The notes under the pieces were generated by a model. The model had not been told where the DNA came from. It searched no databases and worked only from the letters and a program-made list of their open reading frames with translations. Source: Hippopus hippopus (taxonomy: Eukaryota; Mollusca; Bivalvia; Cardiida; Cardiidae). Taken from it: a stretch of 64,000 nucleotides of DNA. The position numbers were made by a program, and so were the translations under genes. The stretch spans positions 19,945,215 to 20,009,214 of the forward strand of contig OX328112.1 in assembly GCA_946811185.2 (NCBI GenBank). Direction: 5' to 3'. Shown in pieces: positions 1-13,317 of this stretch. The number at the start of each line of letters is the position of its first letter. Position 1 is the stretch's first letter.

Positions 1-262
1 GCTACATCTAAATTGTAGTCTGCAAATTCTTTTAATTTGAACTAGTCTAGGATTTTGGTGTTTGGTAGAGTTAAAGGGGTGAATAACATTTTTATAGATA
101 AGTTTAATAAAATCTTGTCTAACATGTCAACGAATGTCAGATTCCTTTTATCACAAAAGAAATATCACATGAATTATAGATCAGAATATGCAAAACCATA
201 CATGCATACGTCAGAATTTCTAAGAATAAAACCTGACTCACTTCTCTTCAAGTAGTATAAAA
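1..262. other. No gene seen
   Basis: AT-rich DNA without a recognised repeat. Confidence 0.5.
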
Positions 263-525
263 TGGCCTGCAACACACAAAAAGGGGCATTCAGACATTTA
301 CGTAAAGTGTCGTCCCGGATCAGCCTGCACGGTGTGCGCAGACTAATCCGAAACGACACTTTCCGTTTTTATGTAATTTACTGTTTTGGGAAATACTACT
401 GTACAACAAAATCTAATGTAGTCGTAAAGTGCTGTCTTGGATTAGCCTGCGTGGACTGCGCTGGCTGATCCGAGATGACACAATATGCTAATGTCCGAAT
501 ACCCCACTTCACTTGTTGCAGGCCA
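263..525. mobile_element. MITE with TGGCCTGCAACAC termini, copy a
   Basis: A 263-bp element, ends TGGCCTGCAACAC and the inverse of TGGCCTGCAACAAG. The interior carries GGATCAGCCTGC / GGATTAGCCTGCG inverted motifs. Confidence 0.75.
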
Positions 526-579
526 AATGATGTCACATGACGTCCATTAACGCTTATCTCAAATGTGTGTAAATTTTAA

Positions 580-1915
580 CAAGATGGTCATGATGGCCCT
601 GAAGTCGCTCACCTGAGCCTTTTGACCAAACATGCCCCATTTTCAATCTCTTTGGAAATATAATGACAGAAATTCTAACAAGCTTTCATAATTATTGGAC
701 TAAAAATTTGGCCTCTAGCTTGTACACAAGCTTTTTCTAGACTCATCCAAGATGTCATCAAGCCAAACATTCTGACCAAGTTTGATGAGTATTGAACTTA
801 AATTGTGTACACAAGGTAAGATTTGTCCTGGTGACCTAGTTATTGACCTGACATGACCCATTTTCAAACTTATCCAAGATGTTGTCAAGACAAACATTCT
901 GACCAAGTCTCATGAGTGACTGAAAATGTAGCCTCTACAGCATACACAAGCTTTTTCAAAGATTGGTGCCAGTGACCTATTTTTTTAACCAACAGGACCC
1001 ATTTTCAAAGTCCTCTCAGATAACATTAAGAACAATTTTGACAAACTTTCACGAGTATTTGACTGAAAATGTGGCCTCTAGTGGGCACACAAGATTAATG
1101 TAAGATTTGACCTAGTAAACTAGATTTTTTACTTGACTGGACCCATTTTCAAAATGGTCTAAGATATCATCAAGACAAATATTTTGAGCAAGTTTCATGA
1201 GTATCAAACTGATATTGTGGCTTATAGAGCGTACACAAAGTTTTTCTAAGATTTGACCCAGTGACCTAGTTATTGACCCTACATGACCCACTTTCAAACT
1301 CATTCAAGACATTATCAAGACAAACATTCTGACCAACTTTCAAAAGTATTGGACTAAAAACACGGCTTTTGAGAGCGTGCACCAGGTTTTTCTAAGATTT
1401 GACCTAGTGACCTAGATTTTGACCCAACATGACCCATTTGCAAACTCATCCAAGATATTATCAAGACAAACATTCTGACCTACTTTCAAAAGTTTTGGAC
1501 TGAAAATGTGGCCTCTACAGCATACACAAGGTTTTTCTAAGATTTAACCTAGTGACCTAGTTTTTGACCCGACATGACCCATTTTCAAACTCGTCCAAAA
1601 TTTTATCCAGACAAACATTCTGACCAAATTTTTAAAAGTTTTGGACTGAAAATGTGTCTTCTTGAGCGTACACATGGTTTTTCTAAGATTTGACCTAGTG
1701 ACCTAGTTTTTGACCCCACATTATCCATTTTCAAACTCATCTGAGATATCATCAAGACAAACATTCTGACCAAGTTTCATGAGTATCTGACTGAAAATGT
1801 GGCCTCTAGAGCGTACACAAGGTAGAAGTTGACGACGGAAGACACACAACGGATGACAGACACAGCACAATCACAAAAGCTCACCTTGAGCAGTTCATGC
1901 TCAGGTGAGCTAAAA
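580..1915 (+). mobile_element. 145-bp-array element, copy 1
   Basis: Starts with GGTCATGATGGCC and CGCTCACCTGAGCC. It holds about eight diverged 145-bp units (key phrases GTGACCTAG, CAAGACAAACATTCTGACC, GTGGCCTCTAGAGCG). It ends with a GACGACGGA-type tail and a hairpin ending GCTCAGGTGAGCTAAA. It lies downstream of the DED-KEN gene. Confidence 0.85.
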
Positions 1916-2020
1916 ATGTGTAATGACTGTATTTCACTGGAAATGAAGGTCGTTATTTGATAAAACAGAATCAAAATTCTGTCAAACCAAGAATACATGT
2001 ACATATACTGCAAACTAACA

Positions 2021-3656
2021 ACAAGAGGGCCATGATGGCCCTGAAGTCACTCACCTAAGCCTTTTGACCAAACATGATCCATTTTAAATCCCTTTCAAAA
2101 GTGTACACAAGGTTTTTCTAAGATTTGACCTTGTGACCTAGTTTTCGACCCGACATGACCAATTTTCAATCTCATCCAAGATATCATCAAGACAAACATT
2201 CTGACCTATTTTCAAGAGCATTGGACTAAAAATGTGGCCTATAGAGCAAACACGAGGTTTTTCGAAGATTTGGCCTAATGACCTAGTTTTTGACCCAACA
2301 TGATCCATTTTCGAACTCATCTGAGATATCATCAAGCCGAACATTCTGACGAATTTTCAAGAGTGTTGGGACTAAAATTGTGACCTCTAGAGCGTACACA
2401 TGATTTTTCTAAGATTTGACCTAGTGACCTAGTTTTTGACCTGACATAACCCATTTTCAAACTCATCTGAGATATTATCAAGACAAACATTCTGACCAAC
2501 TTTAAAAAGTTTTGGAATGAAAATATGGCCTCTAGAGCATGCATAAGGTTTTTCTAAGATTTGACCTAGTGACCTAGTTTTTGACCCGACATGACCCATT
2601 TTTGAAACCGTCTGAGATGTCATCAAGACAAACATTCTGACCAATTTTCAAGAGTTTTGGAATGAAAATATGGCCTCTAGAGCATGCATAAGGTTTTTCT
2701 AAAATTTGCCCTAGTGACCTAGTTTTTGATCTGACCTGACCCATTTTTGAACTCGTCTGAGATGTCATCAAGACAAACATTCTGACCAACTTTCAAGAGT
2801 TTTGGACTGAAAATATGGCCTCTAGAGCGTACACAAGGTTTTTCTAAGATTTGCCCTAGCGACCTAGTTTTTGACCCAACATGACCCATTTTCGAACTCG
2901 TCCAAGATATCATCAAGACAAACATTCTGACCAAGTTTCAAGAGTTTTGGACTGAAAATATGGCCTCTATAGCATACAAAAGGTTTTTCTAAGATTTGCC
3001 CTAGTGACCTAGTTTTTGACCCTACATGACCCATTTTTGAACTTGTCCGAGATATCATCAAGACAAACATTCTGACCAACTTTCAAGAATTTTGGACTGA
3101 AAATATGGCCTCTAGAGCATACACAAGGTTTTTCTAAGATTTGCCCTAGTGACCTAGTTTTTGACCCTACATGATCCATTTTCAAATTAGTCCGAGATAT
3201 CATCAAGACAAACATTCTGACCAACTTTCAAGAGTTTTGGACTGAAAATGTGGCCTCTAGAGCGTACACAAGGTTTTTCTAAGATCTGACCCAGTGACCT
3301 AGTTTTTGACCTGACATGACCCATTTTCGATCTCGTCCGAGATACCATCAAGACAAACATTCTGACCAAGTTTCAAGAGTTTTGGACGGAAAATGTGGCC
3401 TCTAGAGTGTACACAAGGTTTTTCTAAGATTTGACCTAGTGACCTAGTTTTTGACTTCACATGACCCATTTTCAATCTTGTCCGAGATATCATCAAGACA
3501 AACATTCTGACCAATTTTCATGAGTATCGGACTGAAAATGTGGCCTCTAGAGTGTACACAAGGTAAAAGTTGACGACGGACGACGCACGACGGATGCCTG
3601 ACACAGCACGATCACAAAAGCTCACCATGAGCACTTTGTGCTCAGGTGAGCTAAAA
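2021..3656 (+). mobile_element. 145-bp-array element, copy 2
   Basis: A complete copy: ACAAGAGGGCCATGATGGCC head, about ten tandem units, CGACGGACG tail, terminal hairpin. Its antisense strand yields overlapping 71-codon frames that are by-products of the repeat. Confidence 0.9.
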
Positions 3657-3769
3657 ATAACAATATTGTTGTCAAAATAAACAATAGGGTAAGTGGCGCC
3701 CAACTGAGTAAAGTCATCTTGGGTTGATAAAGCTAACAAGATCCTCATTTTAATGATGTAAAACACATG

Positions 3770-4576
3770 AATGTAAGTGACCTACTTTTTGACTGACTAG
3801 ACCTATTTTTGAACTTGTTAGGGATGTAATCAAGACTAAGATACTGATCATGTTCAATGAGTATCAGACAGAAAATGTAGCCTCGAGAGTGCACACGAGG
3901 TTTTTCTAAGGTTTTTGCCCAGTGACCTACTTTTCGACCTGACGTGACCTAATTACAAACCTGTCAGAGATATCATCAAGACAAACACGTTGACCTATTT
4001 TCACGAGTGTCACGCTGAAAATGAGGCCTCTAGAGTGCTTACAGGTATTTCTACAATTTAGCCGAGTGACCTACTTTTTCACCTGACATAACCCAATTTC
4101 AATCTTGTCCAAGACATCATATAGGCAAAGAGTCGGATTAAGTTTCATGAATATCAGACTGAAAATGTGGCCTCAGGAGTTTTTCTAAGATTTGTGCCTG
4201 TGACCTACTTTTGGGCTTGAAGCGACCAAATTTCAATCTGGTCCAAGATATTACCAAGGCAAATACTCTGACCTACTGGTAGTTTCATGAGTATGAGACT
4301 GAAAATGTGGCCTCTACAGTTCACACAAGGTTTTTCTATGATTTGCCTTCGTGACCTACTTATTGACCCAACATGATTCAATTTAAAAAATGTTCGAGAT
4401 ATTATCAAAACAAACATTCTGAGCAAGTATTATGAGTATTGGACTGAAAATGTGGCCTCTAGAGTGCACACAAGGTAATTGTCGACGCCTGGAAGACAGA
4501 CAAAGGACGGCATACAATGGATACAGCACGATCACAAAAGCTCACCTTCATACTTTGTACTCGGGTGAGCTTAAAA
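3770..4576 (+). repeat. Diverged, headless 145-bp array, copy 3
   Basis: Older units with more substitutions (GTGACCTACTTTT) and a terminal hairpin ending CTCGGGTGAGC. The head is missing. Confidence 0.75.
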
Positions 4577-4849
4577 CAATATGGTACTGGCAGTTTACAA
4601 AGGCAAATCTTATGTAGAAATTTCTTTGTTAAGGAAAAAAGAAAGGAGTATTGCTTGTAACATAGAATTACTCCAAACCAAATATATTTTCAATGCTATC
4701 CACTGCATTGTGAGCTCTTTGGTTGTTAAGTGTATCTAAATGCATACGTGTAGACAGTGTAGATTCAAGATTAGACTGCATGGTCTGTGCAGTCTGATCT
4801 TGGATCTACCCAGTCAGAAGAGGAATTGCTGTATTTGGGTTCTAATGAT

Positions 4850-5292
4850 TGTCCAAGTTTCATGAGTATTGCACTGAAAATGTGGCCTCTAGAGCGTACA
4901 CAAGGTATTTCTAAGATTTGACCTACCGGCCTAGTTTATGATCCGACATGAACCATTATCAAACTCGTCAGAGATATCATCAAGATTATTATTCTGACCC
5001 ACTTTCAAGAGTTTTAAACAGAACATGTGGCCTCTAGAGCGTACACAAGGTTTTTCTAAGATTTCACCAAGTGACCTAGTTTATGACCTGATATGACCCA
5101 TTTTCGAACTTGTCTGAGATATCATCAAGACAAACAATCTGACCAGTTATATGATAATCGGACGAAAAATGTGGCCTTTGGAGTGTACACAAGGTAAAAG
5201 TTGACGACGGACGACTGACAACGCATGACACACGACAGACGCAGCACGATCACAAAAGCTCACCATGAGCACTTCTTGCTCAGGTGAGCTAA
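4850..5292 (+). repeat. 145-bp array, short headless copy 4
   Basis: About two and a half units plus tail and hairpin ending CTCAGGTGAGCT. Confidence 0.8.
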
Positions 5293-5954
5293 TAAGTGTG
5301 CAAATTATCTATCTGTTTGAAAGCATGTATTTATTTGAGATTAAGCCTTAAAAATGGCCAAATTATCTCCCTTTTTAGGTCAATGGTCTATATAACATGC
5401 ATGTTTGTACATTTCCCATGGTCAAAAGGTGGCTTTTAAATATTTTTTTTTGCAAAACTAAATGAATTTTCATTAAAATGATGTATATTTGTATATTCTT
5501 CAGATAATTTTCCTGTTTAACTGGCTATTAAAGAAAACCGTGTTAAATGCAATATAAGCTGAATTTTGGCAAATTTCTCAGAGCAAATCCTTTTTAACTG
5601 TAATCCCCTAGAGACATGATGAGGTTTGTATGTGTAAAGTTTTTAAAAAATCTGTCAGAAAAATTTGTGGGTCCACTTTCTGAGGAAAAACAATGAAAAG
5701 TAATTGTAAAAATATATTTGGCACCTTTTTTGATAGAGACAATGAATGTTCATGGTTGCTAACATAGTCCAGAAATTGCACATAAATGATTTTTTGGTAG
5801 GTTATTTTTCATTATTTCATACTTGGCAGTATTTGATGCAATTATCAACACTACAATGTCATATAATGGCAACAGAACATTTACCCATACTTCCAGCATC
5901 ATTTAACAGTGCAAGAGCTACTGAAATGCACTTCTCAATGACAATCTGTTTTTT

Positions 5955-6110
5955 TCAGCGATGTTCCATGCGACTTTCAATCGTCAGTATTTCAATCATA
6001 TCACTTCAGCAACTCATTTATTCATGTCCTGCCTATGTTCCACAATGCAGGGGCTTTGCAGTGCCCTGCTAAAGGACACTTTCGACCTGACTAGAATCCA
6101 CTGAGCAGAT
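5955..6110 (-). repeat. Degraded SINE body of the second family
   Basis: Shares ATTCATGT, GCTAAAGGACAC and the Ser/Cys-like body layout with 12842-13071; the head is absent. Confidence 0.55.
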
Positions 6111-6579
6111 TTAACTAAAATTTTCTAGTTTAATAAAAATATTTTCATTGATTGGAAATTTGAAACTTTTCTCCTCTTTTCACTGGTTCAGTTCAATTTA
6201 CTAACATGGTACCGGTATTTCACTTGTTTGGTCTTTGAAGGGTTAAATTAAAAATAATTAAAAATAATTTAAAATAATTGCATAACATATCTATAGATCA
6301 GAAATTCAACATAAAAACAAAACGGATAGACCAAAAATTTAGCATAATTGCACAATGGATAGACCAGAATTTAACCCGTATGCTGCTAAGCACAACTCAA
6401 CGACCTTTTGTGGACAATACAGATCAAGATCAGATTGCACAGAACATGCAGTCTGATCTTGGATCTTCATGGTCCAATACTGAGATATTTTATCTGCAAA
6501 ATATGCCTTTGAAATACCAACATATAGATTTTTACTATTGGCTTGAAAGTTTCATTTCATTTATTTAGCAGGTTACGGG

Positions 6580-6810
6580 TTGACCCTTTCCCAAACAACA
6601 AACTTAAGACTCTTTTGAACTCAAAACATCTACAGACAACAAATTGAAAATTGGTAAAAGTGAACTTGAGCTCTCTGACAGAGTAGAAAACTTTGTTGGA
6701 AAAGGAGAAAATGCTGGTTACCAGCATTTTCTCCTTTTCCTACAATGTTTTCAAAAGCCTTCTTTGAAAGGGTCATGAAAATCCGGGATTGTTTGGCAAA
6801 GGGTTTTAAC
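6580..6810. mobile_element. TTAA hairpin MITE
   Basis: Degraded termini (TGACCCTTTCCCAAAC) around the family's central hairpin GAGAAAATGCTGGTTACCAG. Confidence 0.75.
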
Positions 6811-8009
6811 ATACATGTAATTGCAGCAAAGAGTAAGCAATGTGAATGTTAAGATGCATTCAAATTTAAGTTGTACCATTGAAAAGTGTAGAAATGATTG
6901 TGTTAATGACAATCAGTTATTGCACAATGGGTCTAAGTGTTAGTAAATGGTAGAAAAATAAATTTTGAAAGTCAAGTCAAAAGTTGTCAGGTACCTCTAC
7001 CTTTTGTTTACTTTTTACCTGGTTTTAAAAATCATTTCTTTTTTAGCAACTACTTAGGCTAACTGTACAATAACAGACTGTCATCTTCACAATAATGTCC
7101 TTTCTTTAATATGGTGTAATTTAAATTCAAATACATTTTAACGCCTGCATTGTTCACTTTTGGCTGCTATTAAGGCTTTAACTGGTAGATGAGAAATTTA
7201 ACATACATGTAGTTAAATAACAAGTGAAATAAAATTTACTATAGTTACATAACAGATAGGAGAGAAATTTAATATAATCAGATAATAGATAGAAGAAAAA
7301 CATAATTATGAGCCTTGCCCTGTGGAAAGGGGCTAAATGCATCTGCAAAAAGTTTAATCTGGGTAAAAATTTTTGGCCTATCTGTTAATTTTTCTGCATG
7401 TCAAAGGACCAGTCCACCCCTTGATTTAACTGCTTGTTGGACATAATTGATTTCAGGGATCCGTATTAATGTGACAACTTGCTTGGTATAGTGCAAGACA
7501 GAGATGCATTTATAAAAGTCTTTTTGTCAGAGTATGACTCATATACAAGAGTATAAAAAATTGACTTCAAGATAATACATGTACTTGCATCTTGAAGTAT
7601 AACATCTCATGAATATTCAAGAAAAAAAAAAAAAAAACTACAACATCTCATGAATATTCAAGAAAAAACATTCATCATAATTGATTAAAAACTTCATCAA
7701 ATCACAAAAACAACCTAAATAACTTTATCTAGAAATATATCAAACATGCCTTATTCATTATCTTGCTGTTTAAAGCAGTATAAAATGAAGCCCTTTGACA
7801 CAAACTTTGATTAGTTCAAGATATCAAAAAAAATTCATTCACGATACATGTATTATTATTTTGACTGCATATCACGCTGCCGTGAAAATATTTTTTGATT
7901 TAATTTCAGGCCACCGTTTTTGGGAAAAAAAAAGATACTTTTCTTGGAAATTAAACATTTTATTAAGTGGAAAGATGCAGTTTTTTTTTTTCTTCTCTTA
8001 TAGGAAAAA

Positions 8010-9502
8010 AACAAGAGGGCCATGATGGCCCTGAAGTCGCTCACCTGAGCCTTTTGACCAAACATGATCCATTTTAAATCTCTTTCAAAAGTGTACACAA
8101 GATTTTTCTAAGATTTGACCTTGTGACCTAGTTTTCAACCCGACATGACCAATTTTCAAACTCATCCAAAATATCACCAAGACAAACATTCTAACCAATT
8201 TTCAAGAGTATTGGACTAAAAATGTGGCCTCTAGAGCAAACACAAGGTTTTTCGAAGATTTGACCTAGTGACCTAGTTTTTTAGCCAACATGATCCATTT
8301 TCGAACGCGTCTGAGATATCATCAAGACAAACATTCTGACCAATTTTCAAGAGTGTTGGACTAAAAATGTGACCTCTAGAGCGTACACATGGTTTTTCTA
8401 AGATTTGACCTTGTGATCTAGTTTTTGACCTGACATAACCCATTTTCAAACTCATCTGAGATATTATCAAGACAAACATTCTGACCAACTTTCAAGAGTT
8501 TTTGACTGAAAATGTAGCCTCTAGAGCATACACAAGGTTTTTCCAAGATTTGACCTAATGACCTAGTTTTTGACCCGACATGACCCATTTTTTAACTCAT
8601 CCGAGATGTCATCAAGACAAACATTCTGACCAAGTTTCAAGAGTTTTGGACTGAAAATATGGCCTCTAGAGCGTACACAAGGTTTTTCTAAGATTTGCCC
8701 TAGTGACCTAGTTTTTGACCCGACATGACCCATTTTGGAATTCATCCAAGATATCATCAAGACAAACATTCTGACCAATTTGAGTTTTGGAATGAAAATA
8801 TGGCCTCTGGAGCATACACAAGGTTTTTCTAAGATTTGACTTAGTGACCCAGTTTTTGACCCGACACAACCCACTTTCGAACTCATCCAAGATATCATCA
8901 AGACAAACATTCCGACAAACTTTCAAGAGTATTGGACTGAAAATATGGCCGCTAGAGCATACACAAGGTTTTTCTAAGATTTGCTCTTGTGACCTAGTTT
9001 TTGACCTGACATGACCCATTTTCGAGCTCGTCCAAGATATCATCAAGACCAACATTCTGACCAATTTTCAAGACTTTTGGACTGAAAATATGGCCTCTAG
9101 AGCGTGCACAAGGTTTTTCTAAGATTTGCCCTAGTGACCTAGTTTTTGACCCGACATGACCCATTTTCGAACCCGTCTGAGATATCATCAAGACAAACAT
9201 TCTGACCAACTTTCAAGAGTTTTGGACTAAAAATGTGACCTCTAGAGTGTACACAAGGTTTTTCTAAGATTTGATCTAGTCACCTAGTTTTTGACTCGAC
9301 ATGACCCATTTTCGAACTCGTCCAAGATATCATCAAGACAAACATTCTGACCAAGTTTCATGAGTATCGGACTGAAAATGTGGCCTCTAGAGCGTACACA
9401 AGGTAAAAGTTGACGATGAACGACGGACGACGCACGACGGACGCCGGACACAGCACAATCACAAAAGCTCACCATGAGCACTTTTTGCTCAGGTGAGCTA
9501 AA
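8010..9502 (+). mobile_element. 145-bp-array element, copy 5
   Basis: Complete head, about nine units, tail and hairpin. A (GA)CGGACGACG tail precedes the end. Confidence 0.9.
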
Positions 9503-9564
9503 CAAAATTGTCAGTATGTCCATAATTTTGATCAATGGTGCAATTTCGAAAGATGTAGTATCAA

Positions 9565-9793
9565 TTAACTCTTTACTACACAATCACGACTTTTAATGAC
9601 CCAGAGAAAGAAACCTTTGAAAACATTGTGGAAAAAGGAGAAAATGCTGGTAACCAGCATTTTCTCCTTTTACCACAATCTTTTCTTCCCTTTCCACCCT
9701 AAATTTCGGCTTTTTGGTCTTGTTTATTTTGTCGTCTGCAAATGCTTTCAAATTTTGACTGGTCAAAAATTTTGTCGTTTGGTAAAGAGTTAA
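9565..9793. mobile_element. TTAA hairpin MITE
   Basis: TTAACTCTTTACTACACA to GGTAAAGAGTTAA with the central hairpin. Confidence 0.88.
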
Positions 9794-11138
9794 ACAGAAT
9801 ATCATGTTTGTGTTTATTTTTATCATACTCATCATTTTAAGAGAGATATACACTCGGCAAACCCTTGTTCTGATCATTTTAATTTATAGATGACCTGTCA
9901 GATATAACGGATAACAATGTAAAATCACAGTAACATTTCTACTCTATATGTTTACAGTTCAGTATCACTCTATAAATTACATAAAAAATCTGTGAGCTAG
10001 TTTTATGAATCATGGCTAGATGTGAGATCACGATATGCAGATTGTGAATATACATGTAGTAGACCCTCCTCTACTTTGTAGATGGTTGGTATATACAGAA
10101 TATTACCTTGTAGTAAATTTCCTGGTGCTTGTATTTAATTTGTGCAGCATGAGAAAAAGTCTCGCGCGATGTCAAAATTTTCTTACGTAGTGAGAAGTAA
10201 ATACAAGCACCGGGAAAGATACTCCAACATAATATTCCTTTTATTATATACATACAACTTTCAACGACAACGTTTTGCAATTATTGGAATTTTATTTGAA
10301 AAAACGGCAAACAAAATGAGATAATTAATAGTGTGGATGGTAGTAACTCTGGTTTTGTGAATGGTGGATTAAAATTGCAGTGTAACATTTTGACCAATGA
10401 AATCGCAAATCAATGCATGCTTAGTCCGTGCACGAAATACGTCATTATACTATATTTGGGACCGTGTTTCAGTGTGTAGATACAGATTTTTTTTCTGTCG
10501 TGCGTGTTCTTTCATCCGATTGCAATGCATGTATTGGAGCCGGAAAATTTACTGGTATATAATAAAATGATTTATAAATAATTACTCAGTCTTTGTATAA
10601 AACACAACACTTTCCTTCGATGGCATCACTTTTGGGTGATTCAGGATGTAGAGTTGATTCGTCCTTTGACTGTGGATTACTTTGAATGGAAAATGATTCT
10701 GTAAGTTCCTGCTGTCAGTCCATTGACTTTTCTGTTTCTCTTGACTTTAAAACTTCATGAATTCAAATTCTTTCTCTTCATCCCATTTAAGCCTATAGAG
10801 GGTAAAGTTGAACTTTATTACAATGTAGTAAAACAGTTAAATCTTTTAGAGACATTGTGGCAAATACACAAAAATGCTTCAAATGAGCCTCAGTGGATCA
10901 ATTTGCAAACAGCATATGCCAAGACCCAGCTGCACATTATGATCCTTGATCTACTCAGTTCATTGATACTATAATCAGTCTGTGCAGGCTTACATGGGTT
11001 GAAATTTTATACTATTTATAAATTTTCTACATTTCCAAGGGCCATTCAACCTCATGATTCAGTCGGTTATTAGACACAATGGAGTCTCTGGATCCATAAT
11101 ATTATGACTTGCTCAGTACACTGCATCACAGAGATACA
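9794..11138. other. Non-coding
   Basis: Only the hairpin at 10118 stands out. No exon-like segment with good splice sites was found. Confidence 0.4.
10118..10217. repeat. 20-bp-stem inverted repeat
   Basis: TTTCCTGGTGCTTGTATTTA is mirrored at 10198-10217 with one mismatch. Confidence 0.75.
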
Positions 11139-11366
11139 TTAACTCTTTACCAGACGACAAAATTTTAGACTGTTCCAAATTGAAAGCACTTGCGGACTAC
11201 AACATAAACATAACTCAAAAATTGAAATTTGTTTCCAGCAGGGTTGAAAACATTGTGGGAAAAGGAGAAATACTGGTTACCAGCATTTTCTCCTTTTCCC
11301 ACAATGTTTTTAAAAGGCTTCTATCTCGGGGTCGTAAAAACCAGGGATTGTTTGGTAAAGGGTTAA
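11139..11366. mobile_element. TTAA hairpin MITE
   Basis: TTAACTCTTTACCAGACG to TTGGTAAAGGGTTAA; the left half of the hairpin has lost three bases. Confidence 0.88.
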
Positions 11367-11394
11367 ACCCAATTTTGGGAGAGCATGGCTCATA

Positions 11395-11657
11395 ATTGAG
11401 TCATGCTCTGGTAAAAAGGGACTTAATGCATCTTCATGATCTTACAAAGCAACTTGTCACATAATTATGGATGTATAAAACCATTTTGTCTGACAATTCA
11501 CTGAATCCTGACTGGTCCTTGGACATGCAGAAAATTGACCAATAGCAAAAATTTTCAACCTACATGTATATCAGCCTGTGTGGACTGGGCAAGCTGACAT
11601 GGGCTGATACTTTCTGCAGATGCATTTAGCCCCCTTTTCACAGAGCATGGCACAATT
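11395..11657. mobile_element. MITE with CATGCTCTG termini
   Basis: About 38-bp imperfect inverted ends (CATGCTCTGGTAAAAAGGG and the inverse of CATGCTCTGTGAAAAGGGGG). Related pieces occur at 7304-7500 and 42836-43060 and repeatedly in the foldback arms (47060, 47300, 48870, 49160-49420, 49600, 49860, 50245, 50505, 50750, 51040). Confidence 0.7.
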
Positions 11658-11940
11658 CTGTGAGCTTCTGCAATCTCCATACCATTCCAGACATAACTCT
11701 TTCAACATCAATGGCTCCTTTCCTAATCTTATGGATCAGAACATGTATCTAGGTTATAGTCAGAAATAATTTTCCATGGAATAATTTCCATCAAAATAAA
11801 AAAAATGGTTAAATTTGACAATGGTTGTGAAGTGAAGTGGAAGACCTTATAGATATGGCAAACACTGTTCTGATATAAATGCTCATTTTTTTTTATAAAG
11901 TTCTAACTGCAAAAAGAACTCCTAATCTAATTAAAAAGAA

Positions 11941-12112
11941 ATAGAGGATATTTGGTTTTTTTTTCCATGAAAGATCGAAATTCATTTAATCGAGTGAACA
12001 TCATCAGTAATATTTTCACAAGAGGTGCAGCCCCGAGTAAAAATATTACCGATGATGTTCATGAGATGGAATAAATTTCGATCTTTCATCGAAAGAAACA
12101 AACCTTCTATTT
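11941..12112. repeat. Long imperfect hairpin
   Basis: GAAAGATCGAAATTCATT and GAACATCATC are mirrored after GTGCAGCCCCGAG; probably a MITE. Confidence 0.75.
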
Positions 12113-12549
12113 ATTTCATGCTTCTCAGCCCTTTTTTTGGGGGGACTTACATCAAAATCCAAAACAGTTGTTTTCGGTCATTCCCCATGGCGTACCCCCT
12201 CCGTACAACAACGCATTACAATATCAGGTAAAGCACAAGAAATGTAGGGTAAATTACTTCATATTTCCATCTGGTTGCATGGCACACGCTGTTTACCTAC
12301 ATGTAGGTAACTAGTGTGTGGGAAATACTGTTTTTGCCTTCAATTGGAGAGTTAGAAAATAAAATCAGTATTTTTCACTGGCTGTAACCATGAAATATCG
12401 AACAATATTCTGCTGTTATTTCACAATAAACTACTGAAAAGCATGAAATAAAATTGGATATTTACATTCAGGAGAAGTCTGTTTCAGTTGTAACAGTTAA
12501 TTATTGTTTAATTTCTTAAACAAATAAAACAAATGTTTTCAATCTGGAC

Positions 12550-12778
12550 TTAACCCTTTACCACATGACAAAATTTCAGACTTGCATGTGTTGAAAGCAT
12601 TTTTAGGGGACAAATAACAAGAGGATCAAATGCTTGGATTTATCTCTGAAAGATTAGAAAACATTGTGGGAAAAGGAGAAAATGCTGGTTACCAGCATTT
12701 TCTCCTTTTCCCACAATGTTTTCAAAAGCTGTCTTTCTCACAGTCGTTAAAACTCGGCATTGTGTGGTAAAGCGTTAA
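12550..12778. mobile_element. TTAA hairpin MITE
   Basis: TTAACCCTTTACCACATG to GTGGTAAAGCGTTAA; hairpin intact. Confidence 0.88.
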
Positions 12779-12841
12779 GACACAAATATCGTAATCCTAC
12801 TAATCTTTACCAGAATATCTTGATACAGTGCCAGAGTACAA

Positions 12842-13071
12842 CTGATTGATTGAATGGTGTTTTACGCCGCTTTCAACATTATTTCAGTCATATCACGGCA
12901 ACAGCTCATATATTCATGTATTTCCTGGGTTTCACCAGTACTAGGCTAGGGCTCTGAAGTGTCTTGCCAAAGGACACTCCCAGGAGAGGCTCAGTGGATA
13001 CAGTGAGGATCGAACCCGGGGCCTCCAGGTCAAGAGTCCTATACTTTACCACTAAGCCACGCAGGACCCCC
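12842..13071 (-). mobile_element. tRNA-derived SINE, second family
   Basis: On the minus strand: box A TGGCTTAGTGGTAAAG, box B GGGTTCGATCC, body with CTTTGGCAAGACAC, tail GGCGTAAAACACC then CAATCAATCA. Confidence 0.8.
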
Positions 13072-13099
13072 TGGACAGTGTAGATCCAAGATATGTTGT

Positions 13100-13295
13100 G
13101 CAGTCTGATCTTTATGAGCCTTTTCTACATCAACAAGTGAGAAAAGTAGTCGGTGGCTTTGGAAAGAAAGTTGTGTTAGTACTGGTGTAAGAAAGCCAGG
13201 AAACACATGTGTGTCACCGACCGCCATGATATGACCTTAGCTGTTAAAGTGGCGTTAAACCCCAATACAACCAACCAACCAATACATCAACAACT
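13100..13295 (+). repeat. SINE body and tail, head missing
   Basis: Same body as the SINE at 37486-37756 in the opposite orientation, ending GGCGTTAAACCCCAATAC and CCAACCAACC. Confidence 0.75.
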
Positions 13296-13317
13296 AAAGT
13301 ACATGCCACTCTAAGGG

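Larger units (their letters stand above)
5293..8009. other. Non-coding, AT-rich
   Basis: Apart from a SINE remnant (5955), one MITE (6580) and a half element of the CATGCTCTG family (about 7304-7500), nothing is recognised. A 24-bp direct repeat (CATCTCATGAATATTC) occurs at about 7606 and 7647. Confidence 0.5.

Noticed and set aside
2138..3514. Series of overlapping 71-codon minus-strand frames (MVRMFVLMISRTSSKMGHV type), also at 8273-9209, 25057-25963 and 27708-28294
   Set aside because: They are translations of the 145-bp array. The unit length is not a multiple of three, so each frame runs only about one and a half units before a stop. No splice or family support.
5746..6072. 108-codon plus-strand frame
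   Set aside because: Its second half is a degraded SINE body; no protein family is recognised.
9596..9793. Frames with KTLWKKEKMLVTSIFSF, recurring at 11180, 24099, 24190, 31869, 33385 and 33643
   Set aside because: They come from the central hairpin of the TTAA MITE; both strands give similar peptides because the hairpin is palindromic.
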